Below are positions 1 through 5,533 of a DNA stretch of 8,036 nt, in pieces. The stretch is from Desulfonatronospira sp. (GTDB lineage: Bacteria > Desulfobacterota > Desulfovibrionia > Desulfovibrionales > Desulfonatronovibrionaceae). The stretch's first letter is position 1. Every line of letters starts with the position of its first letter. The notes beneath the pieces were generated by a model that was given only the letters and a program-made list of their open reading frames with translations, was not told where the DNA came from and ran no database searches. The DNA is taken from the NCBI GenBank assembly GCA_003563255.1, contig PWSL01000141.1, positions 1-8,036 on the forward strand, written 5' to 3'. Position numbers and translations under genes: made by a program.

Positions 1-25
1 AACCCTTGCAGGACGCGTTGAGCAC

Positions 26-104
26 GGGGACTGGCTCTCCCGGCACTTATTTTTCTAATCTGTTTCTTGTTCAATAAAAAATAAGTGCCGGGGTGCCTGT
101 CCCC
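26..104. repeat. REP-type palindrome (full copy)
   Basis: A long imperfect palindrome. The 15-nt arms at 40-54 and 77-91 are exact reverse complements (core GCACTTATTTTT and its complement). The outer ends are GGGGACTGGC (26-35) and, reversed, GGGGACAGGC (95-104). A 22-nt A/T-rich loop separates the arms. The same core recurs at 2556-2634 and as partial copies elsewhere, so it is a dispersed family. Palindromes of this look are generally mobilised by REP-associated tyrosine transposases (RAYTs); no such gene is in the window. It lies downstream of rapZ and could help end transcription or protect mRNA 3' ends, which is inference. Confidence 0.8.
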
Positions 105-125
105 ACAAACAAGAAAGCAAAGATT

Positions 126-187
126 TTTCTTGTTCCCAGGCTCCAGCCTGGGGACATCGCTTTTTTGTGGCTCCAGCTACATTTTTT
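126..187 (-). repeat. Diverged inverted copy of the two-hairpin 62-bp repeat
   Basis: On the minus strand this stretch resembles the 62-bp unit at 189-250 at roughly three quarters of positions, by eye. It carries a large hairpin at 132-155 (10-bp stem with one wobble, loop TCCA on the plus strand) and a small hairpin at 167-180 (loop TCCA), separated by 11 nt. The direct copy has the mirror arrangement, small then large hairpin, also 11 nt apart with loop TGGA. The two copies therefore face each other head to head, as in bacterial interspersed mosaic elements. Confidence 0.65.
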
Positions 188-188
188 A

Positions 189-337
189 AGAAGCGGCTGG
201 AGCCGCAAGAACTAAGCGTTCCCAGGCTGGAGCCTGGGAACGAGAGGTAAAGAAGCGGCTGGAGCCGCAAGAACTAAGCGTTCCCAGGCTGGAGCCTGGG
301 AACGAGAGGTAAACTGGAGCCTGGGAACGAGAGGTAA
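189..337 (+). repeat. Two perfect 62-bp tandem repeats plus a truncated third
   Basis: Units at 189-250 and 251-312 are identical over 62 bp. A third copy, 314-337, keeps only the last 24 bp. Each full unit has a small hairpin (193-206 and 255-268, arms GCGGC/GCCGC) and a large hairpin (218-241 and 280-303, 10-bp arms ending in GCCTGGGAAC), both with TGGA loops. The perfect identity implies recent duplication or gene conversion. Open frames crossing the region are low-complexity repeat translations and are not annotated as genes. Confidence 0.9.
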
Positions 338-400
338 CCAGGAACGAAGAACGAAGAACCAGGAACGAAGAACGAAGAACCAGGAACGAAGAACGAAGAA
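338..400 (+). repeat. 21-bp tandem array, three exact units
   Basis: Three exact head-to-tail copies of a 21-bp unit (338-358, 359-379, 380-400), beginning CCAGGAACGAAG and internally built from GAACGAA-like heptamers. A degenerate partial unit follows to about 415. Because 21 is a multiple of three, the array stays open in some frames (a repeated SSFLVLR-like string on the minus strand), but there is no start signal or plausible protein. It abuts the 62-bp repeats directly, with no intervening unique DNA. Confidence 0.9.
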
Positions 401-425
401 CTACGAACCAGGAACCGATTTTTAC

Positions 426-473
426 GACCAACATGTTTGTTTGAAATTTGTGCTAAGCGCCTAAACAGATACC
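426..473 (+). repeat. Dispersed repeat copy matching the kdsC/lptC junction
   Basis: Positions 426-467 match 6067-6108 without gaps at 37 of 42 bases, including an exact 23-nt block (445-467 against 6086-6108). The right part, GCGCCTAAACAGATACC, is also related to the right end of the element at 2528-2662 (GCGCTGAACAGATACC, 2650-2665). This is the intergenic member of the family; the other 42-nt copy lies inside coding sequence. Confidence 0.8.
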
Positions 474-483
474 GGATTATTAT

Positions 484-506
484 AATAAGTGCGAAAGCCG
501 GTCCCC
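484..506 (+). repeat. REP fragment (right half only)
   Basis: The stretch AATAAGTGCG followed by AAAGCCGGTCCCC resembles the right arm of the REP at 2608-2634 (AATAAGTGCGGGGAGAGCC then TGTCCCC). No left arm is present nearby, so this is a solitary half. It lies 38 nt beyond the rapZ stop codon. No convincing intrinsic terminator with a T-run follows rapZ. Confidence 0.5.
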
Positions 507-543
507 TTCCAGCTCGAATATGTGTCTTTGTAGTGTATTTTGT

Positions 544-1476
544 TCACCCCAACTGGCAGTGGCGATGCTCCACTGACACCAGGTAACCGGTGTTTTTCAG
601 GAAAGCCGCCACATTCTCCACCACAGCCACGGAACGGTGCCTTCCCCCGGTGCATCCGAAAGCCATTGTCAGCCTGTAGCGTCCCTCCTTTTGAAACAGG
701 GGCAGAATAAAACCAAGAAAATCCTTGTATTTTTCCAGGTAGGCCGCCCCTGGATGCTGCCCAAGCACATAATCTGAAACGGCGCTGTCTTTGCCTGACA
801 TGCTTTTCAGCTCAGGTTCGAAAAAAGGATTGGGCAGAAAGCGCAGATCCTGGACCATATCGGCTTCCGAGGGCATACCGTACTTAAATCCAAAGGAAAT
901 GAGATGCACCCGGATGCCTGCAAAGGCCTGATCCAGGTATTCCCATTTTTCCTTAAGCACCCGGCGCAGGTCGTGGATGCTGAAGTCGGAAGTGTCCAGC
1001 ACCAGGTGTGCATCGTTTCTAAGAGGCTCCAGAAGATGCTTTTCCTTTTCCAGAGCCTGTTCCAGCCCTATGCCTTCACCTTCCAAGGGGTGTGGGCGTC
1101 TGGTTTCAGCGTAGCGTCGAACCAGGATTCCACACCCGGATTCAAGGTAAATTATCTGTAAGCAAATCCTGTTTTGAGAGATTTTGTCGCGTACGCCGAC
1201 CCACTCCCTTGCAAAATCGCTTTGGCGCAGGTCCATGCCAAGGGCCAGCCCGCGGAAGTTTTTGGGGTTTTCTCTGGAAAAAAGCTCCATTATGGTAGGT
1301 GCCAGGCTTACCGGCAGTCCATCCACACAAAAAAAACCCAGATCTTCAAATACGTTGAGGGCGGTGCTTTTTCCAGCTCCGGAAAGACCGGTTACAATAA
1401 TAACAGGGTAACAGCTTTCTTCTCCTGTCTGTCGGACTGGAGATGCAACAGCTAGACCCTGTTTATCAGATTCCAT
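544..1476 (-). CDS. rapZ: RapZ, nucleotide-binding regulator of amino-sugar metabolism
   Basis: A 310-aa member of the RapZ/YvcJ P-loop family. In enterobacteria RapZ binds the GlmY/GlmZ small RNAs and tunes GlmS, hence UDP-GlcNAc supply; whether that RNA role applies here is unknown. Visible features: Walker A GLSGAGKS (residues 30-37), VDGLP at 51-55 where the family usually has VDNLP, a DTSDFSIHDLR segment in the middle, and the C-terminal signature GCTGGRHRSV (274-283). The ATG at 1476 is the only in-frame ATG before the P-loop and gives about 24 extra N-terminal residues compared with proteins whose P-loop begins almost at residue 1. An AGGGA ribosome-binding site sits 6 nt upstream, inside ptsN. 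The start overlaps the ptsN end by 25 nt, implying translational coupling. It is the last gene of the block and ends with TGA. Confidence 0.95.
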   Translation of the reverse strand: MESDKQGLAVASPVRQTGEESCYPVIIVTGLSGAGKSTALNVFEDLGFFCVDGLPVSLAPTIMELFSRENPKNFRGLALGMDLRQSDFAREWVGVRDKISQNRICLQIIYLESGCGILVRRYAETRRPHPLEGEGIGLEQALEKEKHLLEPLRNDAHLVLDTSDFSIHDLRRVLKEKWEYLDQAFAGIRVHLISFGFKYGMPSEADMVQDLRFLPNPFFEPELKSMSGKDSAVSDYVLGQHPGAAYLEKYKDFLGFILPLFQKEGRYRLTMAFGCTGGRHRSVAVVENVAAFLKNTGYLVSVEHRHCQLG

Positions 1477-1901
1477 AGTTCATCCCTGGACTGGGCGTTG
1501 ATAAAGGAGTCCTTGAAATCATGGTCCTGAAGCAGTCTGGATATAAAGGCCAGTATCTTCAAGTGCTTGCCGGCGCTCTTTTCAGGTGCCAGTACAAGAA
1601 AAAAAATGTACACAGGTTTGTGGTCCAGGGCGGCAAAGTCCACCCCGTCCCGGCTCAGTCCTGCGCTTATGAGGATGTTTTCAAGACAGGCAAACTTGCC
1701 GTGTGGAATGGCCACGCCATCGCCTATGCCTGTGGTCCCCAGGTTTTCCCTGCTTAGGAGCACGCTGTTGACTTCCTGACGGTCCAGATAGTCGTACTTG
1801 TGCAACAGTGGCAAGGCCAGTTCATCCAGGACTTCTGATTTGGTCCTGGATGACAGGCCTGCGACTATCTGGTCCGGGCTTAAAAAATCCGTAAGGTGCA
1901 T
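1452..1901 (-). CDS. ptsN: PtsN, nitrogen-PTS EIIA-type regulatory phosphoprotein
   Basis: 149 aa, the normal size for a single-domain EIIA of the fructose/nitrogen type. The phosphorylatable histidine is H67 in GVAIPHGK (residues 62-69), preceded by the typical ENLGTTGIGDG stretch. In proteobacteria EIIA-Ntr receives phosphate from EI-Ntr/NPr and acts by protein contact, for example on potassium transport or stress responses; no transporter domain is attached. The ATG at 1901 has only a weak ribosome-binding site. A small hairpin with a T-run lies between hpf and this start, so expression may be reduced relative to hpf. The C-terminus overlaps rapZ. Position beside rpoN, hpf and rapZ is the classical neighbourhood and supports the PtsN name over a sugar-specific EIIA. 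Confidence 0.93.
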   Translation of the reverse strand: MHLTDFLSPDQIVAGLSSRTKSEVLDELALPLLHKYDYLDRQEVNSVLLSRENLGTTGIGDGVAIPHGKFACLENILISAGLSRDGVDFAALDHKPVYIFFLVLAPEKSAGKHLKILAFISRLLQDHDFKDSFINAQSRDELWNLINRV

Positions 1902-1918
1902 GTTATAACTCTATGTGA

Positions 1919-1938
1919 TAAAAACCTGACAACAGGTT
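1919..1938 (-). terminator. Weak terminator or attenuator between hpf and ptsN
   Basis: Read on the minus strand, AACCTG-TTGT-CAGGTT forms a 6-bp stem with a 4-nt loop (1938-1923), and the last two T of the stem continue into a T-run before ATC. The stem begins in the hpf stop codon TAA. It has the shape of an intrinsic terminator, but the stem is short and only partly GC, so partial readthrough into ptsN-rapZ is more likely than full termination. Confidence 0.4.
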
Positions 1939-2488
1939 AAACTCCAGGGTCTATAAATCCGAAGTCTCCATCCTTGCGGCGATAGACAACGTTGACCCTT
2001 TCGGTTTCAGCGTTCAAAAAAACCAGGAATTCGTACCCCAGTGTTTCAAGCTGCATGGCGGCCTCATCCAGGGGCATGGGCTTGGGTTCATACTGGTCGG
2101 TTGCCACAATCCGTGGTTCGCGGCTCTCACCTTCCTCGGCCGGGGCAAAACTGACTATGTCCATGCGGACCTGCTGTTTTTCCCGGGATTTTTTCTTCTT
2201 GTCCTTGATTTTGTCCCTCTGCTTTTTGAGCTGGGCTTCCAGCTTGTCCAGGCTCAAGTCAACAGTTGAGTACATGTCCTCTGTCTCCTCGTTGGCAGAA
2301 ATATGCAGGTCCTTGCCGGTGAGGATGCATTCAGCGATGTGTCTGAATTTTTCAACTTCCATGTTTACCTGCAGCGAGGCATCGTCATTGGCTGTTATAT
2401 ATTTGGACAGTTTCTCAAAACGGTCCCGGGCGTAGTTTTTCAAATGGTCGGATGGTTCGAAGTTTTTAAAATTGAACTTGATCTCCAT
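1937..2488 (-). CDS. hpf: Long-form ribosome hibernation promoting factor
   Basis: 183 aa, matching the long HPF class. The N-terminal S30AE domain (about residues 1-100) binds the 30S decoding region. After a charged linker rich in Lys/Arg and Glu (about 95-124) comes the C-terminal dimerisation domain (125-183, PRIVATDQYEPKPM through DFGFIDPGV), which lets one protein pair two 70S ribosomes into 100S dimers. Short gammaproteobacterial HPF/YfiA lack this tail. The ATG at 2488 has a near-perfect AAGGAGG at 2500-2494, 5 nt upstream, the strongest ribosome-binding site I noted here. A 180-nt repeat-bearing gap separates it from rpoN, so it may be transcribed or stabilised on its own; I found no convincing promoter in the gap. 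Confidence 0.95.
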   Translation of the reverse strand: MEIKFNFKNFEPSDHLKNYARDRFEKLSKYITANDDASLQVNMEVEKFRHIAECILTGKDLHISANEETEDMYSTVDLSLDKLEAQLKKQRDKIKDKKKKSREKQQVRMDIVSFAPAEEGESREPRIVATDQYEPKPMPLDEAAMQLETLGYEFLVFLNAETERVNVVYRRKDGDFGFIDPGV

Positions 2489-2527
2489 GTCTGCCTCCTT
2501 GGATTAAACTTACATATCCTGAATCAG

Positions 2528-2662
2528 TGTCTGTTTAGCGCATTTTAGGAAAGCAGGGGTCAGGCACCTCCGCACTTATTTTTAAAATGGTCTACGTTTT
2601 CTTGGAAAAATAAGTGCGGGGAGAGCCTGTCCCCGTGCCACATGCAAAGCGCTGAACAGATA
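2528..2662. mobile_element. MITE-like element with REP core in the rpoN-hpf gap
   Basis: A 135-bp non-coding unit. Its ends are imperfect inverted repeats: left TGTCTGTTTAGCGCATT (2528-2544) against the complement of the right end, TATCTGTTCAGCGCTTT (2662-2646), 14 of 17 matching. It is flanked by an exact 10-bp direct repeat CCTGAATCAG (2518-2527 and 2663-2672), which looks like a target-site duplication. The interior carries the REP palindrome. The right direct repeat contains the rpoN stop codon (2669-2671). No transposase is encoded, so it would be non-autonomous. An alternative is a chance juxtaposition of REP and dispersed repeats. Confidence 0.6.
2556..2634. repeat. REP-type palindrome (second full copy)
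   Basis: Same family and same 79-bp length as the copy at 26-104. The 14-nt arms at 2570-2583 and 2606-2619 are exact complements (CCGCACTTATTTTT). The outer ends are GGGGTCAGGC and, reversed, GGGGACAGGC. It sits inside the 135-bp MITE-like unit, in the transcribed space between rpoN and hpf, where a strong stem-loop could protect upstream mRNA or reduce readthrough. Confidence 0.8.
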
Positions 2663-2668
2663 CCTGAA

Positions 2669-4114
2669 TCAGAAGTATTTTTTTCTCTTTGAAGAAGATG
2701 GTATGTTAAGGGCCATGCGGTATTTGGCCACTGTTCTCCGGGCTATGTTCACATCGAGTTTCTGTTTTAAGGTGGTAGCGATGACCTCATCGCTCAGGGG
2801 TTTTAGAGGGTCTTCCTCCCGGACCATTTTTTTGATGGCGGCCTTAACGCTTGCTGACCCTACATGGCCTCCACCGTCCATGCTGAGGGCGCTATTGAAA
2901 AAGAACTTGAGCTCAAAAATGCCGTAAGGGGTAGAGACGTATTTATTGGTGGTTATCCTGCTCACCGTGGATTCGTGCATCTCTATGTCCTCGGCGACTT
3001 CTTTGAGAATGAGCGGCTTTAGCTGACTCACCCCGTGCTCGAAAAAATCCCTCTGGAATTTCAAAATGCTTTGCATTACCTTATATAGAGTACGTTGCCT
3101 CTGGTGCAGACTCTTCATGAGCCAGACCGCGGAGCGGGTCTTCTCCTGGATGTATTCATTTTCCTCTTTTTTGTTGGTCTTGTCTTTTACAAGCTGGTTA
3201 TCTCCGGTATAGTAAGAGCTGAGCTGCAATGAGGGCAACCCCTCCTCGTTTAAAAGGATGATAAACTCGTCCTCGTATTTATAAACAAAAATGTCAGGGC
3301 TGATATAGACAACTTCCTCAGTGCCGTAACTGGCTCCTGGGAAGGGGTCCAGGCTTCTTATGACTCCAATATATTCCTGCATGTACTCCCGGCTGATATT
3401 GAATTTTTTCAGAAGGACAGCGATGCGGTTTTTTTCGATGTCTTCCAGGTGTTCCTGAACCAGGGAAGTCAGAACAGGATCATCCTCGTTAAGGGCTTCC
3501 AGCTGTAGCAGGAGGCATTCCTTGATGTTTCTGGCGCCGACACCGACGGGGTCGAAGTGCTGAATGCGTTTTAACACCGCTTCTACCTGCTCCTGGGCGG
3601 TGTCAGTGGAATGTGCGATTTCTTCTATGGTAGCCTGGAGGTAACCCCGGGAATCCAGATTGCCGATAATTTCTTCGCCAATGAGCATATCGCGGGCTGA
3701 GAAATCCTGGAGTTGCAGCTGCCAGAAAAGATGGCCTTCCAGAGAAGGCTTGGAAGAATGTCTGGCCTCGAAGCTCTGCAGCTCTTCAGGGGCCTCTCTC
3801 TCCTGACTTGCGGACTGCTTGGAGCTGCTGGAGAACTCACCAAGATAGTTTTCCCAGTCCGCATTTTTGATCATGGACTGTTCTTCGCTGTTGAGGCTGG
3901 TTTTGCGGCCTGCTTCTTCATTTATGTCGCGTACGGTCTGTTCATCCTCCTGGTACTGGGCCTCCTCCAGGATGGGATTTTCCATGAGTTCCTGCTGCAC
4001 CACTTCCAAAAGCTCCACCCTGGACAGCTGCAATAGCTTGATGGCTTGCTGCAACTGAGGAGTCATCACCAGCTGTTGGGATAATTTTAGCTGTTGTCTA
4101 AGTTCCAGGGACAT
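2669..4114 (-). CDS. rpoN: RNA polymerase sigma-54 factor
   Basis: 481 aa, normal length. It directs RNA polymerase to -24/-12 promoters and needs an AAA+ activator to open them. Domains in order: Gln/Leu-rich region I (about 1-50, LRQQLKLSQQLVMTPQLQQ and following), which contacts activators; an acidic linker (about 50-110); the core-binding domain (about 115-310); a helix-turn-helix around 371-393 (HESTVSRITTNKYV); and the C-terminal RpoN box ARRTVAKYR at 458-466, which reads the -24 element. It starts 16 nt after lptB with an AGGA about 9 nt upstream, so it is likely cotranscribed with the LPS-transport genes. Its stop codon lies within the 10-bp direct repeat bordering the MITE-like element, so the insertion may have touched the gene's last bases; the RpoN box is intact. 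Confidence 0.98.
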   Translation of the reverse strand: MSLELRQQLKLSQQLVMTPQLQQAIKLLQLSRVELLEVVQQELMENPILEEAQYQEDEQTVRDINEEAGRKTSLNSEEQSMIKNADWENYLGEFSSSSKQSASQEREAPEELQSFEARHSSKPSLEGHLFWQLQLQDFSARDMLIGEEIIGNLDSRGYLQATIEEIAHSTDTAQEQVEAVLKRIQHFDPVGVGARNIKECLLLQLEALNEDDPVLTSLVQEHLEDIEKNRIAVLLKKFNISREYMQEYIGVIRSLDPFPGASYGTEEVVYISPDIFVYKYEDEFIILLNEEGLPSLQLSSYYTGDNQLVKDKTNKKEENEYIQEKTRSAVWLMKSLHQRQRTLYKVMQSILKFQRDFFEHGVSQLKPLILKEVAEDIEMHESTVSRITTNKYVSTPYGIFELKFFFNSALSMDGGGHVGSASVKAAIKKMVREEDPLKPLSDEVIATTLKQKLDVNIARRTVAKYRMALNIPSSSKRKKYF

Positions 4115-4130
4115 GTGTTTTAAATCCTGC

Positions 4131-4853
4131 CTACAATTGAAATGATTCGCCCAGGTATACCTGCCTGGCCCGGTCGTCTTGCGCTATCTCTTCTGGAGTG
4201 CCGTTTAAAATAACCCGGCCGTCGAAAATAAGAGAGGCCCGTTGGCATATTTTCAGGGTCTCCCGTACATTGTGATCTGAAATAAGTACTCCGATGTTAT
4301 TCTGTTTTAATTTCAGGATAATTCTCTGGATGTCGTCCACAGCAATGGGGTCAATGCCTGCAAATGGTTCGTCCAGCAGGATGAACCTGGGATCCTTTAT
4401 CAGGGATCTGGCTATTTCCAGACGACGGCGCTCCCCGCCGGAAAGAAATGATGCTTGCTGGCCGGCCAGCCTGGAGATACCCAGTTCGTACATCAGTGAT
4501 TCAGCCTTTTCTTTGCGAAGCTTTTTGTCTTTGCAGGCATACTCCAGGATAAGCATCAGATTGTCATAGACGCTCAGTTTTTTGAAAATGGAGCTTTCCT
4601 GCGGCAGATAGCTCATCCCCAACTCTGCCCTTTTGGGCAGCGAAAGTCTAGTGATATCTTGTCCGGCAAAGACCACCCGGCCTCTGGTGGGTGGGATAAT
4701 CCCCACCAGCATGTAGAAGGTGGTGGTTTTGCCGGCACCGTTGGGACCCAGAAGTCCCACAATTTCTCCCTGGGTTATATCCAGGGATATGCCCTTGACC
4801 ACCAGCTTTTTGCCATATTGTTTGTAAACTTCAAGGGCCTGCAGGATGCTCAC
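4131..4853 (-). CDS. lptB: LptB, LPS export ABC transporter ATPase
   Basis: 240 aa, the typical size. It is the cytoplasmic ATPase that, as a dimer with LptF/LptG and the LptC anchor, extracts LPS from the inner membrane. Visible motifs: Walker A GPNGAGKTT (36-44), Q-loop Q85, signature LSGGE (137-141), Walker B FILLDE (157-162) followed by PFAGIDPIAV, and the switch histidine H194 in ISDHNVRETL. FAGIDPIAV is characteristic of LptB rather than amino-acid ABC ATPases. It starts with GTG at 4853, overlapping the lptA stop by 4 nt (GTGA), with GAGG about 7 nt upstream. lptF and lptG are not in the window. Confidence 0.97.
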   Translation of the reverse strand: MSILQALEVYKQYGKKLVVKGISLDITQGEIVGLLGPNGAGKTTTFYMLVGIIPPTRGRVVFAGQDITRLSLPKRAELGMSYLPQESSIFKKLSVYDNLMLILEYACKDKKLRKEKAESLMYELGISRLAGQQASFLSGGERRRLEIARSLIKDPRFILLDEPFAGIDPIAVDDIQRIILKLKQNNIGVLISDHNVRETLKICQRASLIFDGRVILNGTPEEIAQDDRARQVYLGESFQL

Positions 4854-5362
4854 TGTTCATCCTCGTCGGGGTGAAAAATAACCCGGACCCTTTTTGCATC
4901 GCTGCCGAATACCTGAGAAGTGTGGTCTTTGAGGTTTAAAACAATTTTTTCGCCTTCAATGGTGTTTCTGCCTTCAATGAGCATGGGGTCCTGCTCCATC
5001 TCAACCACTTCTGTGTCGGGATGGTAGGTCAGAAGACCGCTTCTGCCTTCACGGCCGTCACCCTGAATGCGCACCTGACCTCTGGCCACGATTTTTTCGA
5101 TGTTTTCATGATCGCCTTCTACAGAAGACTCATTGATTTCGGTTCCGTGTTTCAGGTACACGTAAAGTTCATCCGACCAGAGTTCGAAGTCATGGCGCAA
5201 GACGTATACATCCCCGGAGAATACGACCAGGTTTTCCCGGCCCTTGAAGGTCATGTCCGTGGAAGTGATTTCCGTACATGCATTGTTCCGGGCATGGACA
5301 GGAATGCACAAAAGAAAAAGGACTGCTGGAAGCAGCAAAATAGTGAATCTTTTTTTAAACAT
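4850..5362 (-). CDS. lptA: LptA, periplasmic LPS transport protein (OstA-like)
   Basis: 170 aa. LptA oligomers form the beta-jellyroll bridge that carries LPS across the periplasm from LptC to LptD. The N-terminus is a clear signal peptide: KKR, a hydrophobic core (about 7-20) and likely cleavage after VHA at residue 24. The mature part has the OstA-like pattern of repeated short beta-strand segments, with FSGDVYVLRHDFELWSDELYVY and later EGRNTIEGEKIVLNL. The C-terminus is acidic (HPDEDEQ). The ATG at 5362 has GGCGAG close upstream. A 171-nt gap with repeats separates it from lptC, unusual since these genes normally touch. The stop overlaps the lptB start. Confidence 0.93.
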   Translation of the reverse strand: MFKKRFTILLLPAVLFLLCIPVHARNNACTEITSTDMTFKGRENLVVFSGDVYVLRHDFELWSDELYVYLKHGTEINESSVEGDHENIEKIVARGQVRIQGDGREGRSGLLTYHPDTEVVEMEQDPMLIEGRNTIEGEKIVLNLKDHTSQVFGSDAKRVRVIFHPDEDEQ

Positions 5363-5374
5363 ATACTCGCCTGT

Positions 5375-5459
5375 GTTATCACTACAGCGGAAAAATATTT
5401 ACCTCCGGGGACTGGCTCTTGAGGCAATAATTAGCACAAAGTGTTGCTGTAGTGTTATC
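5375..5459. repeat. Half-REP framed by inverted CACTACAGC repeats
   Basis: CACTACAGC at 5380-5388 and its complement at 5446-5454 frame about 57 nt containing a lone REP end GGGGACTGGCTCTT (5407-5420) and AGCACAAA (5433-5440), which is related on the minus strand to TTTGTGCTAA of the dispersed repeat. The same AACACTACAGC motif occurs upstream of kdsA at 7473-7483, again about 35 nt before a half-REP. The unit lies immediately upstream of lptA and forms part of its 5' leader. Confidence 0.55.
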
Positions 5460-5468
5460 AGCCTGTCT

Positions 5469-5530
5469 GTAACCATACAGGGGGGCGGATACCGGCCAGC
5501 CTGGACATTGAGAATCCCTGGAATGGTTAC
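5469..5530. repeat. Inverted repeat in the lptC-lptA gap
   Basis: GTAACCAT (5469-5476) and ATGGTTAC (5523-5530) are exact complements enclosing 46 nt, including a run of six G and a CCAGCCTGG string. It begins right after the lptC stop on the minus strand and would fold as a stem-loop in the mRNA. There is no T-run after it on that strand, so it is not an obvious terminator. It may be an mRNA-stabilising structure or another repeat remnant. Confidence 0.4.
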
Positions 5531-5533
5531 GTT

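Larger units (their letters stand above)
1..543. other. Gene-free repeat cluster downstream of rapZ
   Basis: I see no credible gene on either strand. From left to right it holds a REP palindrome, a head-to-head pair of two-hairpin repeats with one extra tandem copy, a 21-bp tandem array, a copy of the dispersed repeat found at the start of lptC, and a half-REP. At least four repeat types are packed almost without unique DNA. The open frames here translate to low-complexity strings. In Desulfovibrio-type operons, mannose-family PTS genes often follow rapZ; none is present here. Confidence 0.75.

Noticed and set aside
338..400. CRISPR array
   Set aside because: The units are contiguous 21-mers with no unique spacers and no cas genes are nearby.
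186..434. 82-aa minus-strand open frame with SSFLVLR repeats
   Set aside because: It is the translation of the 21-bp array and 62-bp repeats; low complexity, no start signals.
474..490. Terminator after rapZ from the TTATTATAATAA palindrome
   Set aside because: The stem is all A/T, has essentially no loop and is not followed by a T-run.
2628..2645. Sigma-54 promoter near the minus-strand TGGCAC in the rpoN-hpf gap
   Set aside because: The TGGCAC is part of the REP edge and no TTGC-type -12 element follows at the required spacing.
3713..4036. 107-aa plus-strand open frame opposite rpoN
   Set aside because: It is the antisense shadow of the rpoN N-terminal region; rpoN is intact and unmistakable.
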